The position numbers and the translations under genes are program-made. DNA of 58,520 bases from an uncultured Chthonomonadaceae bacterium (GTDB taxonomy: Bacteria; Armatimonadota; Fimbriimonadia; Fimbriimonadales; Fimbriimonadaceae): assembly GCA_946479035.1 (NCBI GenBank), contig CAMLDW010000011.1:1-58520 (forward strand), written 5' to 3'. The notes under the pieces are model-generated. The model saw nothing but the letters and a program-made list of their open reading frames with translations. It ran no database searches and had not been told where the DNA came from. Within the stretch, counting starts at the first letter, position 1. Each line of letters opens with the position of its first letter. Below, one piece after another: positions 1 through 8,491 of the stretch.

Positions 1-21
1 CAGTTGACAGTTGACAGTTGA
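1..21. repeat. Heptanucleotide tandem repeat (CAGTTGA)x3
   Basis: Three perfect head-to-tail copies of CAGTTGA begin at the first base, so the array may continue outside the window. It lies in the short non-coding stretch after the end of the flagellar operon. No function can be read from it. Confidence 0.8.
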
Positions 22-55
22 AAGATATGGGCCGTAAGCAGGGGCTGCGTGCAGG

Positions 56-664
56 TCAGGGGCCGGACGAGCTGATGGAGGCGGCGCGGGCGAGGACGTC
101 GCGGACGTAGCCCGCGCTCTCTTCGGGCACTCCGTTGACCTGCCGGACGGTCGCCGGGCCGGCGTTGTAGGCGGCGAGCGCGAGCTTTTTGTCGCCGTTG
201 AACTGTCGCAGCATTTCGGCGAGATAGCGCGCGCCTGCGTCGAGGTTCTGTACCGGGTCGAAGATGTTCGTGACGCCGAGCGCCGTGGCGGTCTTGGGCA
301 TGAGCTGCGCGAGCCCCTTTGCGCCCGCGGCAGAGACCGCGTTGGCGTCGTAGGAGCTTTCCTGACCGACGAGCGCCTCGAACAGCGCGGGTTCGATGCC
401 TGCCTTGTTCGCAGCGATCTCGATCAGAGAGCGCAGGTCGTGCGGAGCGCGGTCGGCGGTCCTGCCAAGGCCGTTGCCGAACGGGTCGAGCGGCTTGACG
501 TTGCCCGTACCGAGGACGTCGCTGAACTCCGATCCGGGCTTGGGGTTAGGCCCGACTTCGCGCGAGATGTCGCCTCGCGGCTGCGGGGTGAGCGCGGCGA
601 TCCGCGCCTGGAGCTCATGCATTCTCTGAATGGAACCGTTGAGTCCGCGTAGTTTGACGTTCAT
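56..664 (-). CDS. Lytic transglycosylase (SLT domain), last gene of the flagellar operon
   Basis: This 202-residue protein has a C-terminal SLT/goose-lysozyme-like domain (about residues 80-195). Visible family marks are the catalytic Glu in GQESSYD, the AKGLAQLMP segment and AYNAGP near the end. Such enzymes cut peptidoglycan glycan strands with 1,6-anhydro product formation. The first 70 residues are low-complexity and have no clear signal peptide. I chose the ATG at 664 because it overlaps the fliJ stop as ATGA and has AGAGGG just upstream; a longer reading from 688 is possible but less likely. Its position directly after fliJ suggests that it opens the wall for the flagellar rod, a job done elsewhere by FlgJ or dedicated transglycosylases. 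That role is inference. Confidence 0.85.
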   Translation of the reverse strand: MNVKLRGLNGSIQRMHELQARIAALTPQPRGDISREVGPNPKPGSEFSDVLGTGNVKPLDPFGNGLGRTADRAPHDLRSLIEIAANKAGIEPALFEALVGQESSYDANAVSAAGAKGLAQLMPKTATALGVTNIFDPVQNLDAGARYLAEMLRQFNGDKKLALAAYNAGPATVRQVNGVPEESAGYVRDVLARAASISSSGP

Positions 665-1080
665 GATGCCCTCTTTCGCAAGGACCACTCGTCGAGCTCT
701 CGCTGTGCCTTGCGGCGCTCCTCGACGGTCCAGAGCTCGAGATCCTTTTGTTTGAGCTTTTCAAGCGCTTCGGCGCCTTTCTTGGCGCCGAACCACTTCT
801 GCTTCGCTAGTTCTTCTTCACCGGCCAGGACTGAGACGGCGGCCTCGACGGCGCGCCGCTCGTCGTCGAGCCTCGAGGCGAAGCTATGCTGCGCCCGCTT
901 CTCCTGTATCGTCTTGTACTGCTTGCCCATTGCGACGAAGCGCCTTTGCTTTATCTGCTCGATCTGCTTTTCACCCTCGATCCGCTTTGCGCGGCACAAG
1001 AGGTACTCGTCCTTTGCCCACTTTTCCTGCAGGCGGCGGTACTCGAGCAGCTTGTCGAGGCGGAAGGCGAACTTAGGCAT
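661..1080 (-). CDS. fliJ: Flagellar export protein FliJ
   Basis: This 139-residue, strongly charged and almost entirely helical protein has the length and coiled-coil composition of FliJ. FliJ is the soluble export-apparatus component that binds the FliI ATPase ring and the FlhA gate. FliJ is poorly conserved in sequence, so the call rests on composition, the opening segment (KFAFRLDKLLEYRRLQE, typical of the family) and position immediately after fliI, with which it overlaps by 8 bases. The stop overlaps the next gene as ATGA, so translation of the whole end of the operon is probably coupled. Confidence 0.85.
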   Translation of the reverse strand: MPKFAFRLDKLLEYRRLQEKWAKDEYLLCRAKRIEGEKQIEQIKQRRFVAMGKQYKTIQEKRAQHSFASRLDDERRAVEAAVSVLAGEEELAKQKWFGAKKGAEALEKLKQKDLELWTVEERRKAQRELDEWSLRKRAS

Positions 1081-2377
1081 CGGTCAGCCTCTCCATAGCA
1101 ACTTGGGTGTCGTCGAACCCGGTCTTTTCGGCCTTGTCCTGTCGGAGGAACGCGTTGATCGCTTCCCAGCGGTCGATGGCTCGGTCGGACTTTGGCTGTG
1201 AGCCGGGCTTGTACGCGCCGACGGAGACGAGGTCTTCGACGTCGTAGTAAGCGGAGACCATTTCGCGCAGGGCGTTGGCCCGTTTGACGTGGCTCTCGTC
1301 GGTGACCATCGGCATGACGCGGCTGATGCTCTGCAAGAGGTCGATGGGCGGATAGTGCCCGCGCTCGGTGAGCTTTCTGCTCAAGACGATGTGCCCGTCG
1401 AGGATCGCGCGAGAGGCGTCGGCGATCGGCTCGCTGTTATCGTCGCCGTCGACGAGGATCGAATAGACGGCGGTGATCGCGCCCTTCGATGCGCAGCCCG
1501 AGCGCTCCATGAGCTTGGGAAGGATCGCGAAGACGCTCGGCGTGTAGCCGCGGCTGCTGGGCGGCTCTCCGATCGCGAGCCCCACCTCTCGCTGTGCCAT
1601 CGCAAAGCGCGTGACGGAGTCCATCATGAGCATAACATTGAGGCCCTGGTCGCGGAAGTACTCGGCGATTGCGGTGGCGGTGAGCGCGGCCTTGATGCGG
1701 ACGAGCGCGGGCTCGTCGGAGGTCGCGCAGACGACGACGCTCTTCTTCATGCCCTCCTTTCCAAGGTCTTTCTCTATGAACTCCCTCAGCTCCCTTCCCC
1801 GCTCTCCGACGAGCGCGATGACGTTGACGTCCGCGACGCCGTTGCGCGCGATCATGCCGAGGAGAGTGGACTTGCCGACGCCGGAGCCGGCGAAGACGCC
1901 GATGCGCTGGCCGACGCCCATGGTGAGGACGCCGTCGATGGCGCGGACGCCCGTGGCGAAGGGCTGCGCGATCAGCTTTCTTTGCAGCGCGTTGGGCGGC
2001 GGCGCGAGCACGGGGTAGGTCGTCGCGCAACGGAGCGGCCCCTTTTGATCGATGGGCTCGCCGAGTCCGTTGAGCGTGCGGCCGAGGAGCTCGTCGCCGA
2101 CGGGAACGCGCAGGCACTCGCCGGTGGCCTGCACGAGGCTCCCGGAGTTGACGCCGGTCATGTCGCCGAGCGGCATGAGCACGACGTTGCCGCCCTTGAA
2201 CCCGACGACCTCGGCGCGGACCTTGACCGAGCCGGTCTCTGCCTCTATGAGGCAGACGTCTCCCAGCCTTGCCTGGGGTCCGTTCGACTCGACGACGATG
2301 CCGACGACCTGCTTGACCCGACCGAGGATGTTGAGCCGCGGCGTTTCTTCGACGGTGCGTGCGTATCGCGCGAACAC
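1073..2377 (-). CDS. fliI: Flagellum-specific ATP synthase FliI
   Basis: FliI is the hexameric ATPase of the flagellar type III export apparatus at the inner face of the cytoplasmic membrane. The 434-residue length is usual. It shows a beta-barrel N-terminal domain, a Walker A loop AGSGVGKST at about residues 163-171, a Walker B strand ending MLMMD near 249-253 and the family segment REVGLAIGEPPSSRGYTPS. The start is GTG at 2377, three bases after the fliH stop. It is related to the F1 ATPase beta subunit, but context and the FliI/YscN-type sequence exclude F1. Confidence 0.97.
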   Translation of the reverse strand: MFARYARTVEETPRLNILGRVKQVVGIVVESNGPQARLGDVCLIEAETGSVKVRAEVVGFKGGNVVLMPLGDMTGVNSGSLVQATGECLRVPVGDELLGRTLNGLGEPIDQKGPLRCATTYPVLAPPPNALQRKLIAQPFATGVRAIDGVLTMGVGQRIGVFAGSGVGKSTLLGMIARNGVADVNVIALVGERGRELREFIEKDLGKEGMKKSVVVCATSDEPALVRIKAALTATAIAEYFRDQGLNVMLMMDSVTRFAMAQREVGLAIGEPPSSRGYTPSVFAILPKLMERSGCASKGAITAVYSILVDGDDNSEPIADASRAILDGHIVLSRKLTERGHYPPIDLLQSISRVMPMVTDESHVKRANALREMVSAYYDVEDLVSVGAYKPGSQPKSDRAIDRWEAINAFLRQDKAEKTGFDDTQVAMERLTDA

Positions 2378-2380
2378 TTG

Positions 2381-3052
2381 TTAGGCCGCCTCTCTGGACT
2401 CTTCGACGATCCGGGCGAGGTAGTCCTCGACGCGGGCCTCGATCATGCCAAGGTCTGTCTCGAGCTTGACTCCGAAGCCGATGGAGCGGTCTTCGACGAC
2501 CTCGATGTCGTCAAGGTGCGAGAACGCGCTCTTGAGGCCCGCCCTGTTCGCCTCCATCGTGCTGCCGTCGAGCGGTGAGACGCGGAGCCTGGCGCGAGAT
2601 GCGTCTGATGCCTCTTCGAGAACCTGGTGCGCGAGCGCGACGACGGACTCCCTGCTTTGCGTGAGCTCGCGGGCGATGGCGCGCTTGGCGATCTCGGTCG
2701 CGAGGCCCGCCAGGGCCTCTTCGGCGTCTTTAAAAAACTGCTGTTCTTGCGCTTTGAAGTCCTCGAGGACTGTTTCGATGGATTGCGCGAACCTTTGGAT
2801 CTGAGCTGCGTTGGCCTGGTCGAGCTCTTGCTTTGCGTCCGCGTAGGCTTTGCGCTTTCCTTCTTCCAGGCCGACGATGTAGCCGTCCTGCTTGCCTATG
2901 GTGAGGCCCTCTTCGCGGCCGGAGTCGCGGCGCTTGTCTCGCCCGGTGGGCGCTTTGCTGGAGGTACGCAGAAGCGCGGCTCGGACGGTGCCGGCCGCCT
3001 TGAGCGAGTCAGTGAAGTTCCCGGTCTTCGTCTCCTTGACGATCTTAGACAA
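2381..3052 (-). CDS. fliH: Flagellar assembly protein FliH
   Basis: This 223-residue protein has a charged helical centre and a C-terminal domain resembling the FliH/YscL/V-ATPase E-subunit family (roughly residues 110-220). FliH dimerises, holds FliI in check and links it to the C ring. The N-terminal half contains short Gly-spaced segments (residues 43-70: GREEGLTIG, DGYIVGLEEG), like the GxxxG-type repeats known in FliH. It overlaps fliG by 8 bases and is followed after three bases by fliI. Confidence 0.9.
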   Translation of the reverse strand: MSKIVKETKTGNFTDSLKAAGTVRAALLRTSSKAPTGRDKRRDSGREEGLTIGKQDGYIVGLEEGKRKAYADAKQELDQANAAQIQRFAQSIETVLEDFKAQEQQFFKDAEEALAGLATEIAKRAIARELTQSRESVVALAHQVLEEASDASRARLRVSPLDGSTMEANRAGLKSAFSHLDDIEVVEDRSIGFGVKLETDLGMIEARVEDYLARIVEESREAA

Positions 3053-4055
3053 GGATCTCTTCCTCGCCGCGGCCGATGGATATCTCTCCGGCCTCTTCGA
3101 GGCGCCGGATGACGGCGACGACCTTCTGCTGTGCCTCTTCGACGAGGCGGAGCTTGACCGGGCCCATGTACTCCATGTCCTCTTTAAGCATTTCTGTCGC
3201 GCGCTCGGACATGTTGGTAAAGATCTTGTCCTGTACGGCCTTGTCGGTGCCCTTGATTGCCGTGGCGAGCTCCTTGATCTCGATCTCCTTGAGGATGGTC
3301 TGGATGGCGCGGTCGTCGAGCTGGACGATGTCCTCGAAGACGAACATCATGTTCTTGACCTCGTCGGCTAGCTCGGGGTTACTGTCGCTGAGCGCTTCGA
3401 GGATGAGGCGCTCGGTGGAGCGGTCGACGCGGTTGAGGAGGTCGACGAGCGCTTTGGGCCCGCCGGCCTGCGTGAGGTCGTGGTTGATCATGTTCGAGAC
3501 CTTCTCTTCGAGCACGGCCTCGACGTTGCGGATGACTTCGGGCGGGCACTGGTCCATCATCGCGATTCTCTCGGCGACCTCGACGCGCAGCTCCTGGGGA
3601 AGCTTGCCGAGGATGAGCGACGACTGCGAGATCGGCATGTAGGCGAGGATGAGGGCGATGGTCTGCGGGTGCTCTTCTTGGATGAAGCCGAGGAGCTGCT
3701 GTGGGTCGGTTCGCTTGAGGAACTCGAACGGCATGACTTGCATGGCGTTCATGATCTTGCGGACCATAATGTCTGCCCTGTCGGTGCCGAACGCTTTTTC
3801 CAGGACGCGCTTTGCGGAGTCGACACCGCCCTCTGCGATGAAGTCCTGCGCGGTGGCGAGCTCGTGGAACTCGCGGATGATTCCTTCGCGGACCTCGGAA
3901 TCGACCTTCTCCATGCGGGCGAGCTCGAGGGATAGGATCTCGACCTGCTCGTCGTTGAAGTGCTTGATGACCTCGGATGCGACCTCGGGGCCGAGGATCG
4001 CGAGGATCATCGCGGACTTGCGGCGGCCAGAGACGGCTGAGGCGGCCTTTCTCAA
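3045..4055 (-). CDS. fliG: Flagellar motor switch protein FliG
   Basis: FliG forms the upper C ring, contacts the stator through its C-terminal domain and sets rotation direction. The 336-residue length matches the family. The middle domain carries the conserved EHPQTIALILAYM segment (about residues 128-140). The C-terminal third has the charged torque helix, with acidic and basic residues around DDRAIQTILKEI. The start is TTG at 4055, overlapping the fliF stop as TTGA and preceded by GGAGG at a 7-base spacing. No upstream ATG competes. Confidence 0.97.
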   Translation of the reverse strand: MRKAASAVSGRRKSAMILAILGPEVASEVIKHFNDEQVEILSLELARMEKVDSEVREGIIREFHELATAQDFIAEGGVDSAKRVLEKAFGTDRADIMVRKIMNAMQVMPFEFLKRTDPQQLLGFIQEEHPQTIALILAYMPISQSSLILGKLPQELRVEVAERIAMMDQCPPEVIRNVEAVLEEKVSNMINHDLTQAGGPKALVDLLNRVDRSTERLILEALSDSNPELADEVKNMMFVFEDIVQLDDRAIQTILKEIEIKELATAIKGTDKAVQDKIFTNMSERATEMLKEDMEYMGPVKLRLVEEAQQKVVAVIRRLEEAGEISIGRGEEEILV

Positions 4056-5788
4056 CGCATGTCCTCCATCATCCAGCCTTTAAGGAGCATCGAGACTGCC
4101 TGCGGCTTTGTTCGGGCCATGTGCTTGATCTGTTCGAGGGGGACGTTGATGCGCGCCTGGATCGCCTTGATCTCGGGGTCTTCGGGCATCTCTTCGATGA
4201 TGCGGAGCGCGTCCTCGATCTGTCCTGTGCCGAGGGCTGTGGCGAGCTTTTGTCCGGCGGAGCCTTGCGGCGACGGCATGTCGTGCATGCCCTCGTACTG
4301 GATGAACGACGGCGCGGCGGAAGCGGCGGCCTTTTGCGAGAGCATGGGGTTGACTGCCGGCATCTGTCCTTGCGGGAGCGCGACGGCAGGCCCGCCGGTC
4401 GGGAGCGCCATGAGGCCGAAGACGTTGCGCTTTGCTGCGGCCTTTGTGATCGCGCGGATCACGAAGAATCCGACGACGATGAGCGCGAGGACCGGGAGCA
4501 GCGAGATGATCTGCTGCATGCGCATAGAGCTGGCGGCGCTCTTTGCCGCGGTCTCGGCGTCCTTCATCGCCTTGGCGTCGAACTCGACAGCGGTGACGCT
4601 GGCGGTGAACCCCGGCTGGTTGTACTTTGCGCCGAGGTAGGAGGCGGCGAAGTCTTGGACGGTCTTGAGGTCTTTGATGCTCTTCTTGTTGGCGAGGATC
4701 TGGACGGTCATGCCGATGACGCTGCCGGGGGCCTTGGTCGTCTGTGTGACCACGAGGTCCGAGGGCCTGTGCTCCTGCGACTGAGTGCCGGTGTAGCTGC
4801 CTGGGCCCTGTTGTCCGGTCGGCTGGGTATCGGGCTGCGCGGCGGGGTTGTTGTTTGGTGTGAAACCGGAGCTGCCGGCGACGCCTGACCCGACGTTGCC
4901 GTTGACGGTTTCCGAGACAGTGGTCTTGTCCGTGGGGACGTCGCTCGGCGTTTCCTTCCTTTCGTTCTTGTTGACGGTGTCCATGTCGAGCTCGACCTGG
5001 ACCATCGGGATCGTGTTGCCTGCGCCGAAGGCGACGTCGAGGCTGCGCGCGAGGTCGGCCTCGCGGCGACGCCCCTCTTGGATCTCGGCGGCGAGCTTTT
5101 GGCCGGCGCCGTAGCTGCTGTCGCTGAGGACCTTGCCGTCGTAGAGCATGCGGCCGAGGTTGTTGACGACGGAGATGTTCTCCGGCTCGACGCCCGTGGC
5201 GTTCTGGACGAGGCGCGCGATCGCCTTGCCCGCGGAAGGGCTGAGCCCTGCTCCGGACTCAACGAGGCTGACGCTGGCGGAGCCGGGTGTCTTTTCATCC
5301 GCGAAGGGGGAGTCGCTGCCGATGTTCCAGTGGACCTTTGCGGAGGCGACGCCCTGCCAAGTCATGATAGTCTTGGCGAGCTCGCCCTCTTTGGCGGCGA
5401 TGATTCGCTCCTGCTCTTCTTTCGAAGTCTGGAGCATCGACTGCGAGCCACCGAAGAGTAGGCTCATTCCTTCCGGTCCCGAATTAGGCGTGAGGCTGGC
5501 GTTGGCGACGACCATTTCGGCCTCGCTCTGGGAATTGACGGGGACGGAGACGGTGCCGCCGGTGCTGACTTCGACGGGAATGCCGCTCTTGCGAAGCTCG
5601 GCGACGATCGGCCCCTGCTGGGTCGGTGTCAGGCCGCTGTAGAGCGCCGTCATCTTGGGGCGCGACATCACATAGCCCGTCAGGACGAGCAACACGATGA
5701 GCGCCGCTGCGCCGAAAACGGTCACGTACCGCTGTGTGCGGTCCGCGACCTCCCACCAGTCTCTTACTTTCTGTGCCGCGTTCTCCAT
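4052..5788 (-). CDS. fliF: Flagellar MS-ring protein FliF
   Basis: FliF builds the membrane-embedded MS ring that is the base of the flagellum. The protein has 578 residues. A transmembrane helix lies near residues 24-43, followed by the YscJ/FliF ring-building domains. A Gly/Pro/Asn/Gln-rich low-complexity loop lies around 295-345, and a second transmembrane helix near 436-455. The cytoplasmic tail ends in a FliG-binding helix. The family segment EGELAKTIMTWQGVASAKVH is clear. The Shine-Dalgarno sequence before the ATG at 5788 is weak. It lies 35 bases after fliE. Confidence 0.97.
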   Translation of the reverse strand: MENAAQKVRDWWEVADRTQRYVTVFGAAALIVLLVLTGYVMSRPKMTALYSGLTPTQQGPIVAELRKSGIPVEVSTGGTVSVPVNSQSEAEMVVANASLTPNSGPEGMSLLFGGSQSMLQTSKEEQERIIAAKEGELAKTIMTWQGVASAKVHWNIGSDSPFADEKTPGSASVSLVESGAGLSPSAGKAIARLVQNATGVEPENISVVNNLGRMLYDGKVLSDSSYGAGQKLAAEIQEGRRREADLARSLDVAFGAGNTIPMVQVELDMDTVNKNERKETPSDVPTDKTTVSETVNGNVGSGVAGSSGFTPNNNPAAQPDTQPTGQQGPGSYTGTQSQEHRPSDLVVTQTTKAPGSVIGMTVQILANKKSIKDLKTVQDFAASYLGAKYNQPGFTASVTAVEFDAKAMKDAETAAKSAASSMRMQQIISLLPVLALIVVGFFVIRAITKAAAKRNVFGLMALPTGGPAVALPQGQMPAVNPMLSQKAAASAAPSFIQYEGMHDMPSPQGSAGQKLATALGTGQIEDALRIIEEMPEDPEIKAIQARINVPLEQIKHMARTKPQAVSMLLKGWMMEDMR

Positions 5789-5823
5789 GGCAGATCACTG
5801 TTCATGGAGCCGACGAGCGACGA

Positions 5824-6123
5824 TTAGACTTGCATGCGGCTGATCTCTTGGTAAGCGTCCAAGAGCTTGTTCCTGACCTGGAGCGTAAGCTCCATCGCAA
5901 GGCCCGCACGCTCCATCGAAATCATCAGTTCGTGAAGCTCCACGTTTTGACCCGTCATAAAGGCGTTCTGCATCTCGGTCGCTTGGTTCTGCGACGAGTT
6001 CACGTCCTTGATGACGTCCGTCAGCATCTTTCCAAAGTCCTCGGTCTTGTCTTCCGGGGCGGAAAGCTTCGTGGCCTGCTGTGCAAGGCTCTTGATAGCG
6101 GAATTGGCTGCGTCGATCCTCAT
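5824..6123 (-). CDS. fliE: Flagellar hook-basal body complex protein FliE
   Basis: FliE is the 99-residue adaptor between the MS ring and the proximal rod. The length is typical and the C-terminal pattern (MISMERAGLAMELTLQVRNKLLDAYQEISRM) is diagnostic of the family; only its key residues are repeated here: a VRNK core followed by YQEISRM. It sits two bases after flgC and upstream of fliF, which is the standard order flgB-flgC-fliE-fliF. Confidence 0.96.
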   Translation of the reverse strand: MRIDAANSAIKSLAQQATKLSAPEDKTEDFGKMLTDVIKDVNSSQNQATEMQNAFMTGQNVELHELMISMERAGLAMELTLQVRNKLLDAYQEISRMQV

Positions 6124-6125
6124 TT

Positions 6126-6515
6126 TCAGACTTCGCCGATCGTAAGGGCGGACTTGAGCATTCCTTTGGCTGAGTTGAACGAGGCGACGTTGGCCTCGTA
6201 GGCGCGGGAGGCGCTGATCATGTCGACCATCTCGGTGATGGGCTCGACGTTTGTGTAGTAGACGAAGCCTTCGGCGTCCGCTTCGGGGTTACCCGGCTCG
6301 ATTTCGCGGCGCAGGTCGCTCATGTCGTTGGCGATGCGCTCGATCTTGACGCCGCTTTCGTCTCCAGAGAGCACCACGACCTGTCGGCGGTAGGCTTCCT
6401 TGCCCTTGGTGCGCATGGAGTTGGCGTTGGCGATGTTCGTCGAGATGACGTCCATGCGGAAGCGCTCTGCGGTGAGGCCGGTGGACGAGGCGCGCATCGC
6501 CTGGGAGAGGGTCAT
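6126..6515 (-). CDS. flgC: Flagellar basal-body rod protein FlgC
   Basis: FlgC is a proximal rod subunit exported by the flagellar type III system. The 129-residue length is normal. The N-terminal rod signature is present (SSTGLTAERFRMDVISTNIANANS), with the conserved NIANAN core at about residues 27-32. The C-terminal helix SRAYEANVASFNSAKGM is the usual rod-protein ending. The start codon shares its first base with the flgB stop. Confidence 0.96.
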   Translation of the reverse strand: MTLSQAMRASSTGLTAERFRMDVISTNIANANSMRTKGKEAYRRQVVVLSGDESGVKIERIANDMSDLRREIEPGNPEADAEGFVYYTNVEPITEMVDMISASRAYEANVASFNSAKGMLKSALTIGEV

Positions 6516-6886
6516 TATCTACCCTCCCTGATGACGCGGCGCAGCCCGCTGAAGTAGTTGCGCGTCATGTCGGTGGCCGCCTGGTAGCGGATCTCGTTCT
6601 CGCCGATGAGAAAGACCTCGCGCTCCATATCGACGCCGTTGCCATCGAGCCTGATCGCTCCTGGGTCAGTGGTGACGGCCGCCGCGTCGTCGGAGCTCGC
6701 GTCGTTGAAGAGGCCGCTCTCGGCCTGTTTGAGTTCGATCGCGAAGTCGACCTCCTTGCGCTTGTAGCCTGGCGTGTTGATGTTGGCGAGGTTGCCGGCG
6801 AGGACCGACTGGCGCAGCGACAGGCGGTTGAGCGAGCGCTGATAGTTCTCAGCCTGTGGTCCAAAAAGGTCGTTTAGTATCTGCAC
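6515..6886 (-). CDS. flgB: Flagellar basal-body rod protein FlgB
   Basis: FlgB is the proximal rod subunit, exported without a signal peptide. The N-terminal rod motif (VLAGNLANINTPGYKRKEVDF) is obvious, with its core NLANINTPGY. The reading frame stays open to an ATG at 6988, but that extension has no rod-protein character. The GTG at 6886 has AAGGAGG ten bases upstream and gives a 123-residue protein of family length, so I place the start there. This is the first gene of the nine-gene flagellar operon. Confidence 0.93.
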   Translation of the reverse strand: MQILNDLFGPQAENYQRSLNRLSLRQSVLAGNLANINTPGYKRKEVDFAIELKQAESGLFNDASSDDAAAVTTDPGAIRLDGNGVDMEREVFLIGENEIRYQAATDMTRNYFSGLRRVIREGR

Positions 6887-6896
6887 GGTCGGAAAA

Positions 6897-6903
6897 CCTC
6901 CTT
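6897..6903 (-). promoter_or_regulatory. Ribosome binding site deciding the flgB GTG start
   Basis: AAGGAGG on the minus strand lies 10 bases before the GTG at 6886. It supports that start over the ATG at 6988. Confidence 0.7.
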
Positions 6904-7110
6904 CCGCGCTTCCGTTCGCTTGAACCTGCCCGATCCGTGGGCAAGTGGTTGCGCACTCGCTGGTGCGGCCCATGTGGTGAATCGGCATTAATGCGGGGAA
7001 CTTGAGGGTGTATGGGGAGGCTCGCTTCGCTGACTCGGGTTCCTGGCTCTCGCGAAGCCGGCTGCACCGGTCTGCTAGCCTTAGACCCGGAATCGAGGAC
7101 GCCCATCCCC

Positions 7111-7116
7111 TATACT
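7111..7116 (+). promoter_or_regulatory. -10 element, probably leaderless start of the aminotransferase gene
   Basis: TATACT is followed by six bases and then the ATG at 7123. There is no Shine-Dalgarno sequence between them, so transcription would begin at or next to the start codon. Confidence 0.65.
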
Positions 7117-7122
7117 TGCGGC

Positions 7123-8376
7123 ATGGGGCCGGACGAGCTGCAGGCCGAGGTCGTGCGGAAGTACGCCAGCTACATCAACCCGTACTTGGCGAAGCTGATG
7201 AACTTCGCCGGTTTTGGGGTCGAGGTGCGCGGCGAGGGTTGCTACCTCTTCGACCAGGACGGGAAGAGGTACCTGGACTGCCTGGGCAGCTATGGCGTGT
7301 TCTCGCTCGGGCACCGGCACCCTAAGGTGATCGAGGCCGTGAAGAGGCAGCTCGACGCGCTGCCTCTGAGCGGCAAGACGTTTTTCAACAAGAGCCAGGC
7401 GGACCTCGCTGAGCGGCTGGCACAGATCGCGCCGGACGGGATCGAGTTTTCGTTCTTTTCCAACAGCGGTGCCGAGGCGGTCGAAGCCGGGCTGAAGTTC
7501 GCCAAGGCGACGACGGGGCGTGCAAAGATCGTTTCGACCGAAGGGAGCTACCACGGAAAGACGATCGGCGGGCTTTCCTGCACCGGGCGAGACAAGTACC
7601 GGAAGAGGTTCGAGCCGCTGATGCCTGGCGTCGCGTTCGTGCCGTATGCGGACGCGGAGGCGGCGTGCTCAGTGATCGATTCGAGCACGGCGTGCATGAT
7701 CGTGGAGTCTTTGCAGGGCGAGGGTGGGATCCACGTGCCGCCCGCTGGCTACCTTCGCGCGATCCGGGCGCGGTGCGACGAGGTCGGCGCGCTGCTCTTC
7801 ATCGACGAGGTGCAGACGGGGCTCGGGCGGACGGGAAAGATGTTCGGTTGCGACTACGACGGCGTGGCGCCGGACGTGATGTCTTTGGCCAAGTGCCTGG
7901 GCGGCGGCGTGATGCCGATCGGCGCGACGTGCTTCACGCGAGCCGTTTGCGACTCGATGTTCTCGGAGAACCCTTTGCTGCACACCTCGACGTTCGGTGG
8001 AAACCCGCTCGCTTGCGCCGCTGGGATCGCTGCGCTCGACGTGATCGAGCGCGAGGGGCTGGTGGAGCGCTCGGCGACGGTGGGCGCGCGACTGAAGGCT
8101 GGGCTGATGGGGCTGAAAACGACTTCGGGGGTCGTGAGCGACGTGCGCGGTCGCGGGATGATGATCGGGGTCGAGTTCTCGATGGACGAGGTGGGCGAGC
8201 TGACGATCGCGCAGATCGTTAAGCGCGGGATGATCGCGGCCTACACGCTGAACAACCCTCGCGTGATCAGGATCGAGCCGCCGCTGATCATGACGGAAGA
8301 GCAGGCGGACAGCGCGGTATCGATCATGGGCGAAGCGATCGCGGAGACGGAAGAGATCCTGAGCGCGTTGGCGTGA
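7123..8376 (+). CDS. Class III PLP-dependent aminotransferase
   Basis: This 417-residue protein belongs to the ornithine/acetylornithine/putrescine aminotransferase group (fold type I). Visible marks are SNSGAEAVEAGLKFA in the cofactor phosphate site, FIDEVQTGLGRTGKMF with the PLP-nitrogen Asp, and SLAKCLGGG with the Schiff-base Lys. The first 110 bases of the open frame (from 7012) are not conserved in character. The ATG at 7123 follows a TATACT element by six bases, so it is taken as the start. Substrate cannot be told from sequence alone; putrescine, ornithine or another omega-amino donor are possible. It stands alone between the flagellar operon and a convergent gene. Confidence 0.9.
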   Translation: MGPDELQAEVVRKYASYINPYLAKLMNFAGFGVEVRGEGCYLFDQDGKRYLDCLGSYGVFSLGHRHPKVIEAVKRQLDALPLSGKTFFNKSQADLAERLAQIAPDGIEFSFFSNSGAEAVEAGLKFAKATTGRAKIVSTEGSYHGKTIGGLSCTGRDKYRKRFEPLMPGVAFVPYADAEAACSVIDSSTACMIVESLQGEGGIHVPPAGYLRAIRARCDEVGALLFIDEVQTGLGRTGKMFGCDYDGVAPDVMSLAKCLGGGVMPIGATCFTRAVCDSMFSENPLLHTSTFGGNPLACAAGIAALDVIEREGLVERSATVGARLKAGLMGLKTTSGVVSDVRGRGMMIGVEFSMDEVGELTIAQIVKRGMIAAYTLNNPRVIRIEPPLIMTEEQADSAVSIMGEAIAETEEILSALA

Positions 8377-8412
8377 AGGCAATGCGTTCTTCAAGAGGCA
8401 CCCCCACCCTAA

Positions 8413-8432
8413 CCCTCCCCCAAGGGGGAGGG
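8413..8432. repeat. GC-rich palindrome, dispersed intergenic type
   Basis: CCCTCCCCC, AA, GGGGGAGGG forms a 9-bp perfect stem. It follows the aminotransferase stop by about 36 bases and faces the end of the convergent GYF/TM2 gene. Similar palindromes occur near 29100 and 57024. It may double as a terminator but lacks a T-tract. Confidence 0.65.
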
Positions 8433-8491
8433 AACACTTGGGTCGAGTGTGAGTCCCGAGTAGTAAGGCGAAAGGAGAATGGAGAGGGACC

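Noticed and set aside
1..21. CRISPR repeat
   Set aside because: Seven-base units without spacers; no cas genes. No CRISPR array was found anywhere in the window.
1289..2578. A 429-codon plus-strand frame opposite fliI/fliH
   Set aside because: Same antisense composition; fliI and fliH are certain.
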